This document shows, in pieces, positions 36,516 to 45,848 of a DNA stretch of 64,000 nucleotides (position 1 is the stretch's first letter; each line of letters opens with the position of its first letter). Source of the DNA: Microcella putealis (GTDB taxonomy: Bacteria > Actinomycetota > Actinomycetes > Actinomycetales > Microbacteriaceae); assembly GCF_004216575.1 (NCBI RefSeq), contig NZ_SGWW01000002.1:372001-436000 (forward strand), given 5' to 3'. The notes beneath the pieces are model-generated. The model was not told where the DNA came from. It made no database searches and saw only the letters and a program-made list of their open reading frames with translations. The position numbers were made by a program, and so were the translations under genes.

Positions 36516-36535
36516 ACGCTCAAGAAACGCTCAAG
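36516..36535 (+). promoter_or_regulatory. tandem direct repeat, candidate response-regulator site
   Basis: ACGCTCAAG occurs twice with an 11-bp period (36516-36524 and 36527-36535). That is the usual geometry for an OmpR-family dimer. It lies 27 bp before TACCGT (36563-36568), a possible -10 of the following ABC operon, so it abuts the expected -35 region. The two-component genes end just upstream, which makes their regulator the first candidate to bind here. Confidence 0.5.
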
Positions 36536-36639
36536 GCCCGTGACCGGTGCCGAGCGTCGACCTACCGTGATCCCGTGCCACCACTGTCGGTGCGCAGCAT
36601 CGCTGGTGGATGCCGGTCGAATTCGAAGGGATGGCGCGG

Positions 36640-37380
36640 GTGTCTGAACCGCTGGTCGCGATCGAGAACGTGAACAAGCACTTCGGTGAGTTGCACGTAC
36701 TGAAAGACATCACCACCACTGTCGCCAAGGGTGAGGTCGTCGTCGTCATTGGGCCGAGTGGCTCGGGCAAGTCGACGCTCTGCCGGGCGATCAATCGCCT
36801 CGAGACGATCGACAGCGGCGAGATCCGCATCGATGGCACGCCGCTTCCCGCAGAGGGCAAGGCGCTCGCCCAGTTGCGCGCCGACGTCGGCATGGTCTTC
36901 CAGTCGTTCAACCTCTTCGCGCACAAGACGGTTCTCGAGAACGTCACGCTCGCGCCCACCCGCGTGCGTCGCGCATCCACATCGGATGCTGACAAGCGAG
37001 CCATGGAACTGCTCGATCGCGTCGGCGTCGCCAATCAGGCGCAGAAGATGCCCGCGCAGCTGTCGGGCGGCCAGCAGCAGCGCGTCGCGATTGCTCGCGC
37101 GCTCGCCATGGAGCCAAAGCTCATGCTGCTCGACGAACCGACGAGTGCCCTTGATCCCGAAATGATCAACGAGGTGCTCGACGTCATGGTGCAGCTCGCC
37201 AAAGACGGCATGACGATGATCGCGGTCACCCACGAGATGGGCTTCGCGCGCCGCGCCGCTGACCGCGTGCTGTTCATGGCCGACGGTCAGATCGTCGAAG
37301 AGGCGACGCCCACCGAGTTCTTTGACGCGCCGAAGAGCGCTCGCGCGCAGGACTTCCTGTCGAAGATCCTCAGCCACTGA
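36640..37380 (+). CDS. gluA: polar amino-acid (glutamate-type) ABC transporter ATP-binding protein
   Basis: A 246-residue ABC ATPase of the polar amino-acid class. Walker A GPSGSGKS is at 38-45, the Q loop is VFQSFNLF, the signature is LSGGQQQR, Walker B is LMLLDEPTSALDP and the switch is THEM. It energises the permeases encoded downstream. GTG 36640 is preferred because GAAGGG (36625-36630) lies 9 nt upstream, whereas ATG 36631 directly abuts it. The gene order matches gluABCD of Corynebacterium. Confidence 0.88.
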   Translation: MSEPLVAIENVNKHFGELHVLKDITTTVAKGEVVVVIGPSGSGKSTLCRAINRLETIDSGEIRIDGTPLPAEGKALAQLRADVGMVFQSFNLFAHKTVLENVTLAPTRVRRASTSDADKRAMELLDRVGVANQAQKMPAQLSGGQQQRVAIARALAMEPKLMLLDEPTSALDPEMINEVLDVMVQLAKDGMTMIAVTHEMGFARRAADRVLFMADGQIVEEATPTEFFDAPKSARAQDFLSKILSH

Positions 37381-37386
37381 CGTGGC

Positions 37387-37406
37387 GGCCACGACAGCAC
37401 GTGGCC
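37387..37406 (+). other. hairpin between gluA and gluB
   Basis: GGCCACG (37387-37393) and CGTGGCC (37400-37406) form a perfect 7-bp stem with a 6-nt loop in the 75-bp gap. It could protect or terminate mRNA segments. The gluB Shine-Dalgarno GGAGG follows. Confidence 0.4.
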
Positions 37407-37455
37407 GTCCTGCAACACACACAGCACCACCACACGAAACCCTGGAGGACTGCAC

Positions 37456-38385
37456 ATGCGACTGACACGGAAAACCACTCTGGCGAGCGCGGCAGCGATG
37501 CTGCTGCTCGGCCTGACGGCATGCGCCCCCGCCGGTAGCGCCGGCCCCGGCGGCATCGACGACGAGGGTGACGCGCCGTCGACCGCCACCGGCAATGGCC
37601 CCTACAACCTCGAGATCGCCGAAAACCCCGAGTTCGAAGCCGGCACCACCATGGCGGAGATCGCTGAGGCCGGCACTCTGCGTGTCGGCACGAAGTTCGA
37701 CCAGCCGCTGTTCGGACTGCAGGGCCCTGACGGCACCCCGGTCGGCTTCGACGTGGCGATTGCGGCGCTCATCGCCGCCGAGCTCGGCATCGCGTTCGAG
37801 GACATCGAGTGGACCGAGGCCCAGTCGGCCGTTCGCGAGTCGTTCCTCGAGTCGGACCAGGTCGACATTGTCGTGGCGACGTACACGATCAACGACGCCC
37901 GCAAGGAGCGCATCGACTTCGCCGGGCCGTACTTCATCGCCGGTCAGGACATCATCGTGCAGGCGGGCAACCCCGAGGGCATCACCGGCCCCGAGGACCT
38001 CGCGGGCCTGCCGGTCTGCTCGGCCGAGGGTTCGACCCCGGCCGCGACGATTGCCGACGAGTACGGCGCCGAGCTGCTCGCCGCCGGTGGATACAGCGAC
38101 TGCCTCGACCCGCTGCGTAACGGCCAGGTCGTCGCAGTGACCACCGACAACGTGATTCTCTCGGGCTTCGTTGACCAGAACCCCGGCGAGTTCGAGCTGC
38201 TGGGCGAGACCTTCACGGAGGAGCCCTACGGCATCGGCCTGCCCCTCGGTGACGACGCCTTCCGCACGTTCATCAACGACGTGCTCGAGGAAGCCTTCGC
38301 CAATGGCACGTGGGCGCGTCTCTACGAAGAGACCGCGGGCACGGTGCTCGAGGTACCCGAGCCCCCGATGGTCGACCGCTACTAG
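37456..38385 (+). CDS. gluB: glutamate-type ABC transporter substrate-binding lipoprotein
   Basis: A 309-residue lipoprotein. The signal peptide ends in LTAC (Cys23), followed by a Gly/Asp-rich linker. A type 3 solute-binding domain begins at TLRVGTKFDQPLFGL and includes GFDVAIAALIAAELG, ARKERIDFAGPYF and EEPYGIGLPLGDDAF. The sequence fits the glutamate/aspartate class. It is probably the most expressed gene of the operon, having hairpins on both sides. Confidence 0.9.
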   Translation: MRLTRKTTLASAAAMLLLGLTACAPAGSAGPGGIDDEGDAPSTATGNGPYNLEIAENPEFEAGTTMAEIAEAGTLRVGTKFDQPLFGLQGPDGTPVGFDVAIAALIAAELGIAFEDIEWTEAQSAVRESFLESDQVDIVVATYTINDARKERIDFAGPYFIAGQDIIVQAGNPEGITGPEDLAGLPVCSAEGSTPAATIADEYGAELLAAGGYSDCLDPLRNGQVVAVTTDNVILSGFVDQNPGEFELLGETFTEEPYGIGLPLGDDAFRTFINDVLEEAFANGTWARLYEETAGTVLEVPEPPMVDRY

Positions 38386-38410
38386 GCGAGAGACACCGAC
38401 GGTTCCCGGT

Positions 38411-38444
38411 GGGTGGCTGCACGCCTCGCGCGTCGCGGCCGCCC
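38411..38444 (+). other. strong intercistronic hairpin between gluB and gluC
   Basis: The RNA from 38411-38424 pairs with 38430-38444, giving 14 base pairs including two G-U pairs and one bulged base. It has a 5-nt loop and lies in the 111-bp gap after the binding-protein gene. Such structures (as in E. coli malE-malF) often raise the binding-protein to permease ratio. Confidence 0.6.
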
Positions 38445-38496
38445 ATCGGGCGCCCCGCCCCGATACCCCGATTCACACAACTGAGGACGGTTGAGC

Positions 38497-39144
38497 GTGC
38501 AATTCCTCATTGAGAGTGGCGATGTCCTCCTCGAGGGTTTTCTCTCGACGCTGAGGATGCTCGCGCTGACTGTGCTTCTCGCAGTTCCCCTCGGCATCCT
38601 GCTCGCGGCGATGCGCATCTCGCCGGTTCCCACCCTTCGTTGGGTCTCGGCTGGGTTTACTGAGCTGTTACGCAATACGCCCCTGACCCTCGTCTTCTTC
38701 CTCTTGGTGTTCGTGCTGCCGCGGCTGGGGGTCATCGTTGACTTCCAGATCAGTGCGATCGCCGCACTCACGCTCTACACCGCTCCGTTCTATGCAGAGG
38801 CGATCCGCTCGGGCATCAACTCGGTTCCGTCCGGTCAGGCAGAGGCCGCTCGTTCCCTCGGGCTCACGTTCGGTCAGACGGCAAGCCTCGTGATCATTCC
38901 CCAGGCGATCCGTACGGTCGTCCCGCCGCTCATCAACGTGACGATCGCCCTGACGAAGAACACCTCGGTGGCGGGCGGCTTCCTCGTCTTCGAACTCTTC
39001 GCCTCGAGTCGTCGCCTCGCCAACAACTACGCCGACGAGACCATCGCGATCTTCCTCGTGGTCGCCGCGTGCTATCTCGCGATCACCATCCCGCTGGGCC
39101 GTCTCGCCGACCAGCTCGAGAAGAAGGTGGCGGTGTTGCGATGA
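38497..39144 (+). CDS. gluC: glutamate-type ABC transporter permease (first subunit)
   Basis: A 215-residue polar amino-acid permease with about five membrane helices. The coupling-loop (EAA) motif is EAIRSGINSVPSGQAEAARSLGLTFGQT. GTG 38497 has GAGGA 9 nt upstream. An in-frame TTG at 38491 would be only 3 nt from that site. It overlaps the second permease gene by ATGA, so the two should be made in equal amounts. Confidence 0.88.
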   Translation: MQFLIESGDVLLEGFLSTLRMLALTVLLAVPLGILLAAMRISPVPTLRWVSAGFTELLRNTPLTLVFFLLVFVLPRLGVIVDFQISAIAALTLYTAPFYAEAIRSGINSVPSGQAEAARSLGLTFGQTASLVIIPQAIRTVVPPLINVTIALTKNTSVAGGFLVFELFASSRRLANNYADETIAIFLVVAACYLAITIPLGRLADQLEKKVAVLR

Positions 39145-40070
39145 CCTCCGTTCTCTATGACGTCCCGGGGCCGCGTGCGCGCCGACGCGCACTCATCGCG
39201 TCGATCATCACGGGAATCGCCCTCGCCGGCGCCCTCGCCTGGGTCATTGTCACGCTGACGGGCGAGGGTCTGTTCGACGCCGATCGCTGGGATGTCTTCC
39301 GCGACCCGGTGGTCTGGGGCGCGCTGGGCGGCGCCCTGCTCGTCACGCTTCAGGTCGCGGCGATCGCGAGCGTTCTTGCCGTGCTTCTTGGCAGTGTCTT
39401 CGCTCTCTTGCGACTGTCCAGACTGAAGGTAGTTCGCGTTCCCACCACGGTCGTCCTTGAGTTCCTGCGCGGCATGCCGGTGCTGCTCATGATGTTCTTC
39501 ATCCTCATCATGTTTGCCACGTCCCAGTACTGGGCCGTCGTGATGGGGCTCGCTCTGTACAACGGGGCCATCATCGGCGAGGCACTCCGGGCCGGCATCG
39601 TCGCACTTCCCAAGGGTCAACGTGAAGCTGGTCTCGCCCTGGGCATGACGCCCCTGCTCACTCGCCTGCTGGTCGAGTTCCCTCAGGCGTTCCGGGCCAT
39701 GACGCCGATCATCGTTGCGCAGCTCGTCGTGTTGCTGAAGGACAGCTCGCTTGGCTACATCGTGGGCCTGGAAGAGCTTGTGCGTCGCCAGCGCACTCTC
39801 GCCGAGTTCTACGGCTTCTCGCAGTACGGGTTCTCGTTCTTCGTGATCACCCTCTTTGCATTCCTCATCGTGAACCTCGTGCTGTCGATGCTCGCCCGGC
39901 GCCTTGCGTCTCGTGATCCCGCGGGTCGCGCGAGCCGCCGCGCCGCGCGGAAGACCACGGGCGAGAACGCCGACACCACGGCGATTGCCTCCATTCGAAC
40001 CCGGCGTTCCGAGGCGCAACCACCGGTCGCGCCGCCGAGCGACCACGGAGGCGGCGACGGAGGCAACTAG
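39141..40070 (+). CDS. gluD: glutamate-type ABC transporter permease (second subunit)
   Basis: A 309-residue permease with five or six membrane helices and the EAA loop GEALRAGIVALPKGQREAGLALGMTPL. Compared with the first subunit it has a longer N-terminal segment. It also has a C-terminal tail of about 50 residues, basic then Ser/Pro/Gly-rich, that looks disordered. It pairs with the first permease as a heterodimer. Confidence 0.88.
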   Translation: MTSVLYDVPGPRARRRALIASIITGIALAGALAWVIVTLTGEGLFDADRWDVFRDPVVWGALGGALLVTLQVAAIASVLAVLLGSVFALLRLSRLKVVRVPTTVVLEFLRGMPVLLMMFFILIMFATSQYWAVVMGLALYNGAIIGEALRAGIVALPKGQREAGLALGMTPLLTRLLVEFPQAFRAMTPIIVAQLVVLLKDSSLGYIVGLEELVRRQRTLAEFYGFSQYGFSFFVITLFAFLIVNLVLSMLARRLASRDPAGRASRRAARKTTGENADTTAIASIRTRRSEAQPPVAPPSDHGGGDGGN

Positions 40071-40088
40071 CGTGCAGCGCGGCCCGAT

Positions 40089-40094
40089 TAGACT
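40089..40094 (+). promoter_or_regulatory. -10-like box, leaderless pheS
   Basis: TAGACT ends 8 nt before GTG 40103. The in-frame GTG at 40097 is only 2 nt away and would lie upstream of the expected transcription start. Confidence 0.45.
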
Positions 40095-40102
40095 CGGTGC
40101 TC

Positions 40103-41143
40103 GTGCCTGACAGCCTCCCTATTACTGACGACGCCGTTGCGTCGGCCGTCGATGCGGCGCTCGCCGCCATCGACGCCGCGGGCGACACCGCCGCGCTGAA
40201 AGCCGCCCGATCCGCTCACGCGGGTGAGCAGTCCGCCCTCGCCCGCTTGAATGCGAGCCTGCGCGACGTGCCCGCCGAGCAGAAGGCCGCGCTCGGCAAG
40301 CTCGTGGGCCAGGCCCGCGGCCGCGTTCAGCAGGCCTTCGCCGCGCGCGAGGAGGCGCTCGCCGCCGACGAGGAGGCTCGTGCTCTCGCCGCTGAAGCGA
40401 TCGACGTCACGGCCGTGGCCCCGCTCGGGCTCGCCGGCGGCCGCCACCCGCTCACCACCCTCATGGAGCAGATGAGCGACATCTTCGTCGCCATGGGGTG
40501 GGAGGTCGCGGAAGGCCCTGAGCTCGAGAACGAGTGGTTCAACTTCGACGCGCTGAACTTCGACCCCGACCACCCGGCCCGCGCGATGCAGGACACCTTC
40601 TTCGTCGAGCCAGAGGATGCGCACCTGCTGATGCGCACGCACACGAGCCCCGTGCAGGTGCGCGCGTTGCTCGAGCGCGGCCTCCCGTTGTACGTCGTGG
40701 CGCCGGGCCGCGTGTTCCGCACCGACGAGCTGGATGCGACGCACACCCCGGTCTTCCACCAGATCGAGGGCATCGCGATCGACAAGGGCCTCACGATGGC
40801 GCACCTGCGCGGCACGCTCGAACACATGGCCCGCACGATGTTCGGCGAGGGCGCCCGCATTCGTCTGCGCCCCAGCTACTTCCCGTTTACCGAGCCCAGC
40901 GCCGAGCTTGACGTCTGGCACCCCACCTTCCGCGGTGGTGCGCGCTGGATCGAGTGGGGCGGCTGCGGCATGGTCAACCCGAACGTGTTGCGCGCGGCCG
41001 GCGTCGACCCCGAGGTGTACCAGGGCTTCGCGTTCGGCATGGGAATCGAGCGCACCCTGATGTTCCGCAATGAGGTGCACGACATGCGCGACATGGTCGA
41101 AGGCGACGTGCGGTTCACCCAGCAGTTCGGAGTGAGTGCCTGA
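40103..41143 (+). CDS. pheS: phenylalanine-tRNA ligase alpha subunit
   Basis: A 346-residue class II synthetase subunit. An N-terminal coiled coil (about 1-90) contacts tRNA-Phe. The catalytic core shows GGRHPLTTLMEQM, FNFDALNFDPDHPAR (motif 2 region) and FAFGMGIERTLMF (motif 3). It acts as an alpha2-beta2 enzyme with PheT, whose gene begins one base into the pheS stop codon (TGATG). Confidence 0.96.
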   Translation: MPDSLPITDDAVASAVDAALAAIDAAGDTAALKAARSAHAGEQSALARLNASLRDVPAEQKAALGKLVGQARGRVQQAFAAREEALAADEEARALAAEAIDVTAVAPLGLAGGRHPLTTLMEQMSDIFVAMGWEVAEGPELENEWFNFDALNFDPDHPARAMQDTFFVEPEDAHLLMRTHTSPVQVRALLERGLPLYVVAPGRVFRTDELDATHTPVFHQIEGIAIDKGLTMAHLRGTLEHMARTMFGEGARIRLRPSYFPFTEPSAELDVWHPTFRGGARWIEWGGCGMVNPNVLRAAGVDPEVYQGFAFGMGIERTLMFRNEVHDMRDMVEGDVRFTQQFGVSA

Positions 41144-43641
41144 TGCGCGTTCCCCTGTCTTGGCTTCGCGAGTGGGTCGAGCTGCCCGAGCGCGCTGACG
41201 CCGACCACGTCCACGCCGCCCTCGTCAAGGTGGGGCTTGAGGAGGAGGCCATCCACGGCTCATCCCTCACCGGCCCCATCGTCGTGGGGGAGGTGCTCGA
41301 GTACGTCGACGAGCCGCAGTCCAACGGCAAGACGATCCGCTGGTGCCAGGTGCGCACCGGCCCGAGCGACTCCGGCGAGCCCGAGGTGCGCGGCATTGTC
41401 TGCGGTGCGCACAACTTCCACGTCGGTGACAAGGTCGTCGTCGCTCTGCCCGGTTCGGTGCTGCCCGGCCCGTTCCCCATCAGCGCTCGCAAGACCTACG
41501 GTCACGTCTCCGACGGCATGATCGCGAGCGCCCGCGAGCTGGGCCTCGGCGACGAGCACGACGGCATCCTGCGCCTCGTGACGCTCGGGCTCGACCCCGA
41601 GGTCGGCACCGACGCCATCGCGCTGCTCGGCCTCGACGATGTGGCCGTTGAGGTGAACGTCACCCCCGACCGCGGCTACACGCTGTCGATTCGCGGCATC
41701 GCCCGTGAGTACTCGCACGCGACGGGCGCTGCGTTCCGCGATCCGGCCAAGGCCCGAGAGGTCGGTGAGGCCGACGGCTTCAGCGTTGAGGTGCGCGATG
41801 ACGCTCCCATTCGCGGTCGTCGCGGCTGCGATGTCTTCGTCACGCGGGTCGTGCGCGGCCTCGATCCGACGCGTCCGACTCCTCCCTGGATGATCGCGCG
41901 GCTGGGCCTCGCCGGCATCCGCTCGATCTCGCTGCCGGTCGACATCACCAACTACGTGATGCTCGAGCTCGGCCAGCCCATTCACGCGTACGACCTGTCG
42001 CGGCTCAGCGGCGGCATCGTCGTGCGACGCGCGGTCGCGGGGGAGACGCTGACCACCCTCGACGATCAGTCGCGCACGCTTGACCCCGAAGATCTGCTCA
42101 TCACCGACGAGTCGGGGCCCATCGGCCTCGCTGGCGTGATGGGGGGCGCCAGCACCGAGGTGAGCGACGCGACGACCGACGTGCTCATTGAGTCGGCCAA
42201 CTTCGACCCGGTCTCGATCAGCCGCACCGCTCGCCGTCACAAGCTGCCGAGCGAAGCGTCGAAGCGCTTCGCGCGCGGCGTTGATCCGCTCGTTGCCGCG
42301 CCCGCCGCACAGCGCGTCGCCGAGCTGCTGGTTGAGCTCGCCGGTGGCACGATCGACACGCTCGGCTCTGAGTGGATCGAAGCGAAGCGCCCCGAGAGCA
42401 TCGCGTTGCCAGAGGGCTACGTCGACGGCCTCGTCGGGGTCGACTATTCGCTCGACGAGGTCACCGACTCGCTGACGGCGATCGGCTGCCAGATTCGCCT
42501 GGAGGGTGAGGGCTGGATGGTCGAGCCGCCGAGCTGGCGACCCGACCTCATCGACGCGCCCTCGCTCGCCGAAGAGGTGGCGCGCATCGTCGGCTACGAC
42601 CGCATCCCGGCCGTGCTGCCCGTCGCGCCGCCCGGCCGTGGGCTCACGCGCACCCAGCGGGTGCGTCGTGCGCTGGGCGCGTCGCTCGCCGCCGCCGGTT
42701 TCAGCGAGGTGCTGAACTACCCGTTCTCGACCTCCGCCCAGGTCGCCCTGATGGATGGCGACGGTGCGCCGACCATGCGGCTGGCGAACGCGCTCGACGC
42801 CGAGGCCGCGCACCTGCGCCGCAGTCTGATCCCGGCGCTCGTCGCCACCGCCCACCGCAACCGCTCGCGGGGGCTGCTTGATCTGGCCCTCTTTGAGGTG
42901 GGTCGGGTCTTCCGACCCGAGGCGGGCGTGGCCTACGGCGTCGACGCCGTGCCGTTTGGTTCGGCGCGCCCCAGCGATGACGTCCTCGCCGACCTGAACG
43001 CGAGCATCCCGCCGCAGCCCTGGCGCGTCGCCGTGCTCGTGACGGGCGACCGTCGGCCGCGCGGCATCGGCCAGTCGGCCGAGCCGGCCGGCATCGCGGA
43101 TGCGCTCGGTGCCGCGCACCTCGTCGCGTCCGCGGCGGGTGTCGCCCTCGAGGTGCGCCAGGGGTCCCACCCCACCCTGCACCCGGGCCGCACTGCCGAG
43201 CTGTTTGTCGGCGAGCAGTCCGTCGGGTTCGCGGGCGAGCTGCTGCCGCGCATCGCCGTCGCGCACGACCTGCCGCGTCGGGTCGCCGTGCTCGAGCTCG
43301 ACCTCGACGCACTGATCGCGCTGGGAGAGGGCGAACTCGTCGCCGAGAGCCTGTCGGCGTACCCGGCGGCGACCCAAGACCTGTCGCTCGTGGTGCCGGT
43401 TGAGGTGCCCGCGGGCGAGCTGCGCCAGGCCGTGGTCGAGGGCGCGGGCGAGCTGCTCGAGTCGGCGACCCTCGTCGACGACTACCGCGGCGAGGGCGTT
43501 GAGGCCGGCACGAAGTCGGTGACGCTCGCGCTGCGCTTCCGCGCCGCCGACCGAACACTGACCCAGGCCGAGGCCACCGAGGCGAAGATGGCGGGCCTCG
43601 CGCTCGCCGCCGAGCGTTTTGGGGCGAGCCTGCGGGCCTAA
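41143..43641 (+). CDS. pheT: phenylalanine-tRNA ligase beta subunit
   Basis: An 832-residue PheT. It has an N-terminal OB-fold tRNA-binding domain (GPIVVGEVLEYVDEP...CGAHNFHVGDKVVVA), the B3/B4 editing domain (GLAGVMGGASTEVSD; RRHKLPSEASKRFARGVDP), a catalytic-like core and a C-terminal anticodon-binding fold (SLVVPVEVPAGELRQAVVEGAG). Length is normal. It is co-translated with pheS. Confidence 0.96.
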   Translation: MRVPLSWLREWVELPERADADHVHAALVKVGLEEEAIHGSSLTGPIVVGEVLEYVDEPQSNGKTIRWCQVRTGPSDSGEPEVRGIVCGAHNFHVGDKVVVALPGSVLPGPFPISARKTYGHVSDGMIASARELGLGDEHDGILRLVTLGLDPEVGTDAIALLGLDDVAVEVNVTPDRGYTLSIRGIAREYSHATGAAFRDPAKAREVGEADGFSVEVRDDAPIRGRRGCDVFVTRVVRGLDPTRPTPPWMIARLGLAGIRSISLPVDITNYVMLELGQPIHAYDLSRLSGGIVVRRAVAGETLTTLDDQSRTLDPEDLLITDESGPIGLAGVMGGASTEVSDATTDVLIESANFDPVSISRTARRHKLPSEASKRFARGVDPLVAAPAAQRVAELLVELAGGTIDTLGSEWIEAKRPESIALPEGYVDGLVGVDYSLDEVTDSLTAIGCQIRLEGEGWMVEPPSWRPDLIDAPSLAEEVARIVGYDRIPAVLPVAPPGRGLTRTQRVRRALGASLAAAGFSEVLNYPFSTSAQVALMDGDGAPTMRLANALDAEAAHLRRSLIPALVATAHRNRSRGLLDLALFEVGRVFRPEAGVAYGVDAVPFGSARPSDDVLADLNASIPPQPWRVAVLVTGDRRPRGIGQSAEPAGIADALGAAHLVASAAGVALEVRQGSHPTLHPGRTAELFVGEQSVGFAGELLPRIAVAHDLPRRVAVLELDLDALIALGEGELVAESLSAYPAATQDLSLVVPVEVPAGELRQAVVEGAGELLESATLVDDYRGEGVEAGTKSVTLALRFRAADRTLTQAEATEAKMAGLALAAERFGASLRA

Positions 43642-43644
43642 GCT
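43639..43644 (+). promoter_or_regulatory. -10-like box, leaderless argC
   Basis: TAAGCT, formed partly by the pheT stop codon, ends 6 nt before the argC ATG. Confidence 0.5.
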
Positions 43645-43650
43645 AGAGCA

Positions 43651-44697
43651 ATGCCGTATTCCGTCGCGATCGCCGGGGCGAGCGGGTACGCCGGCGGCGA
43701 AGTGCTGCGCCTGATGGCGCGCCACCCCGAGCTCGAGGTGCGCACGGTCACCGCGCACTCGAACGCCGGAGCCGCGCTCATCGACGTGCACCCGCACCTG
43801 CGCTCGCTCGCGCACCTGACCTTCGTCGAGACGACGCCCGAGAACCTGCGCGGCCACGACATCGTGGTGCTCGCCCTGCCGCACGGCACGTCCGGCGCGA
43901 TCGCTGCCGAGCTCGACGACGACGTGCTCGTGCTCGACTGCGGGGCCGACCACCGCCTCACGAGCGAGGCCGATTGGGCCCGCTACTACGGCGGCGACTA
44001 CCACGGCTCCTGGAGCTATGGCCTCCCCGAACTGCCGCACGCCGACGGCTCGCGCCACGGTGATGTGCTGACCGGTGCCCGCCGTGTTGCGGTGCCGGGA
44101 TGCAACGTCACGGCCGTCTCGCTGGGACTGGCCCCGGGCATCCATGCCGGCCTTCTCCGCGACAGCGACCTGACGGCGGCGCTCGCCGTCGGTCCGTCCG
44201 GCGCCGGCCGCGCGCTCAAGACCAACCTGCTCGCGAGTGAACTGCTCGGCTCTGCCCAGCCGTACGCCGTGGGCGGCGTGCACCGGCACATCCCCGAGAT
44301 CCTGCAAAACCTCCGCCTCGCGGGTGCCGAGAGCCCGACCATTTCGTTCACGCCGGTGCTCGTGCCGATGGCGCGGGGCATCCTCGCGACGATCACGGCG
44401 CGCGTCGCCGACGGCGTCACAGCCGAGCAGCTGCACGCCGAGTATGTCGCGCGCTACGCCGACGAGGCCTTCGTTCACGTGTTGCCCGCCGGCCGCTACC
44501 CGTCAACGGCTGAGACGGTCGGCGCCAACACCGCGCTGATCGGCGTCGGCCTCGATGCCGACGCGGGCCGCGCGGTCATCATCGTCGCCCTCGACAACCT
44601 CGTGAAGGGAACAGCAGGAGCCGCCGTGCAGTCGCTCAACATCGCCCTCGGCCTGCCCGAAACGCTGGGGCTTCCGATCGACGGGGTCGCCCCGTGA
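43651..44697 (+). CDS. argC: N-acetyl-gamma-glutamyl-phosphate reductase
   Basis: A 348-residue NADPH-dependent reductase, the third step of arginine synthesis. [13 protein letters not shown] is the dinucleotide motif. The catalytic Cys lies in [13 protein letters not shown], preceded by the dehydrogenase core with LALPHGTSG. It heads argC-argJ-argB-argD-argF-argH and overlaps argJ by GTGA. Confidence 0.96.
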   Translation: MPYSVAIAGASGYAGGEVLRLMARHPELEVRTVTAHSNAGAALIDVHPHLRSLAHLTFVETTPENLRGHDIVVLALPHGTSGAIAAELDDDVLVLDCGADHRLTSEADWARYYGGDYHGSWSYGLPELPHADGSRHGDVLTGARRVAVPGCNVTAVSLGLAPGIHAGLLRDSDLTAALAVGPSGAGRALKTNLLASELLGSAQPYAVGGVHRHIPEILQNLRLAGAESPTISFTPVLVPMARGILATITARVADGVTAEQLHAEYVARYADEAFVHVLPAGRYPSTAETVGANTALIGVGLDADAGRAVIIVALDNLVKGTAGAAVQSLNIALGLPETLGLPIDGVAP

Positions 44698-45848
44698 CCG
44701 TCACGGTGCCCGCCGGCTTCACCGCCGCGGGTATCGCCGCGGGGCTCAAGAGCTCTGGCGCGCCCGACCTCGCGCTCATCGTAAACACCGGTCCCCGCGA
44801 CGCGGCCGCCGCCGTGTTCACCTCCAACCGCGCCCAGGCGAACCCCATCATCTGGTCGCGCCAGGCGATCGCCGACGGCCGCGCGCGGGCCATCGTGCTG
44901 AACTCGGGCGGAGCCAACTGCTTCACCGGCCACGAGGGCTTCCAGACGACGCACGCCACGGCCGAGGCCGTCGCCGCAGCCCTCGACCTGGGCGCGGGCG
45001 AGGTGCTCGTCTGCTCGACGGGCCTCATCGGCGAGCAGCTCGATCGCCCGAAACTGCTGGCGGGCGTCGAGGCGGCATCCGCCGCTCTCTCCGCCGACGG
45101 CGGGGCGGATGCTGCCCGCGCCATCATGACGACCGATTCCGTTCCGAAGGTGGCCGAGCACCGCGACGCGGCCGGCTGGGCGATCGGCGGCATCGCGAAG
45201 GGCGCGGGCATGCTCGCACCGGGCCTCGCGACGATGCTCGTCGTCGTCACGACCGACGCCGATCTCGACGCCGCGACCCTCGACCGCGCGCTCCGCGCCG
45301 CCACCCGCGTCACCTTCGACCGGCTCGACTCCGACGGGTGCATGTCGACGAACGACCAGGTCACGCTCATGGCGAGCGGAGCATCCGGAATCGTTCCCGA
45401 TGAGGCGGCGTTCACCGCCGCCCTCACGGCCGTCTGCCAGAGCCTCGCCGAACAGCTGCAGCACGACGCCGAGGGCGCGAGCCACGACATCCGCATTCGC
45501 GTCGCGAACGCGGCGACCGAAGACGACGCCGTCGAGGTGGGCCGCTCGGTCGCGCGCAACAATCTCTTCAAGGCCGCCGTCTTCGGCAACGACCCCAACT
45601 GGGGGCGCGTGCTCGCCGCGATCGGCACGACCCGCGCCGACTTTGACCCGTACGCGGTCGACGTCGCGATGAACGGCGTGCGCGTCTGCGCCGCCGGCGG
45701 CCCCGACCGACCCCGCGACGAGGTCGACATGACCCCGCGCACGCTCGTCGTCGACATCGACCTCAAGGCGGGCGCGCACCGTGCCGAGATTCTGACCAAC
45801 GACCTCACGCACGACTACGTGCACGAGAACAGCGCCTACTCCAGCTGA
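44694..45848 (+). CDS. argJ: bifunctional ornithine acetyltransferase / N-acetylglutamate synthase
   Basis: A 384-residue ArgJ, which recycles the acetyl group from acetylornithine to glutamate. The autoprocessing site follows KGAGMLAP, with cleavage before Thr180 in LATM giving alpha and beta chains. [12 protein letters not shown] and ENSAYSS at the C-terminus are family features. Whether it also uses acetyl-CoA cannot be read from sequence. Confidence 0.95.
   Translation: MTVTVPAGFTAAGIAAGLKSSGAPDLALIVNTGPRDAAAAVFTSNRAQANPIIWSRQAIADGRARAIVLNSGGANCFTGHEGFQTTHATAEAVAAALDLGAGEVLVCSTGLIGEQLDRPKLLAGVEAASAALSADGGADAARAIMTTDSVPKVAEHRDAAGWAIGGIAKGAGMLAPGLATMLVVVTTDADLDAATLDRALRAATRVTFDRLDSDGCMSTNDQVTLMASGASGIVPDEAAFTAALTAVCQSLAEQLQHDAEGASHDIRIRVANAATEDDAVEVGRSVARNNLFKAAVFGNDPNWGRVLAAIGTTRADFDPYAVDVAMNGVRVCAAGGPDRPRDEVDMTPRTLVVDIDLKAGAHRAEILTNDLTHDYVHENSAYSS

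Noticed and set aside
41260..44478. 1,072-codon open frame on the minus strand
   Set aside because: Antisense to pheT and argC, with the same composition artefact and no start or ribosome site context.
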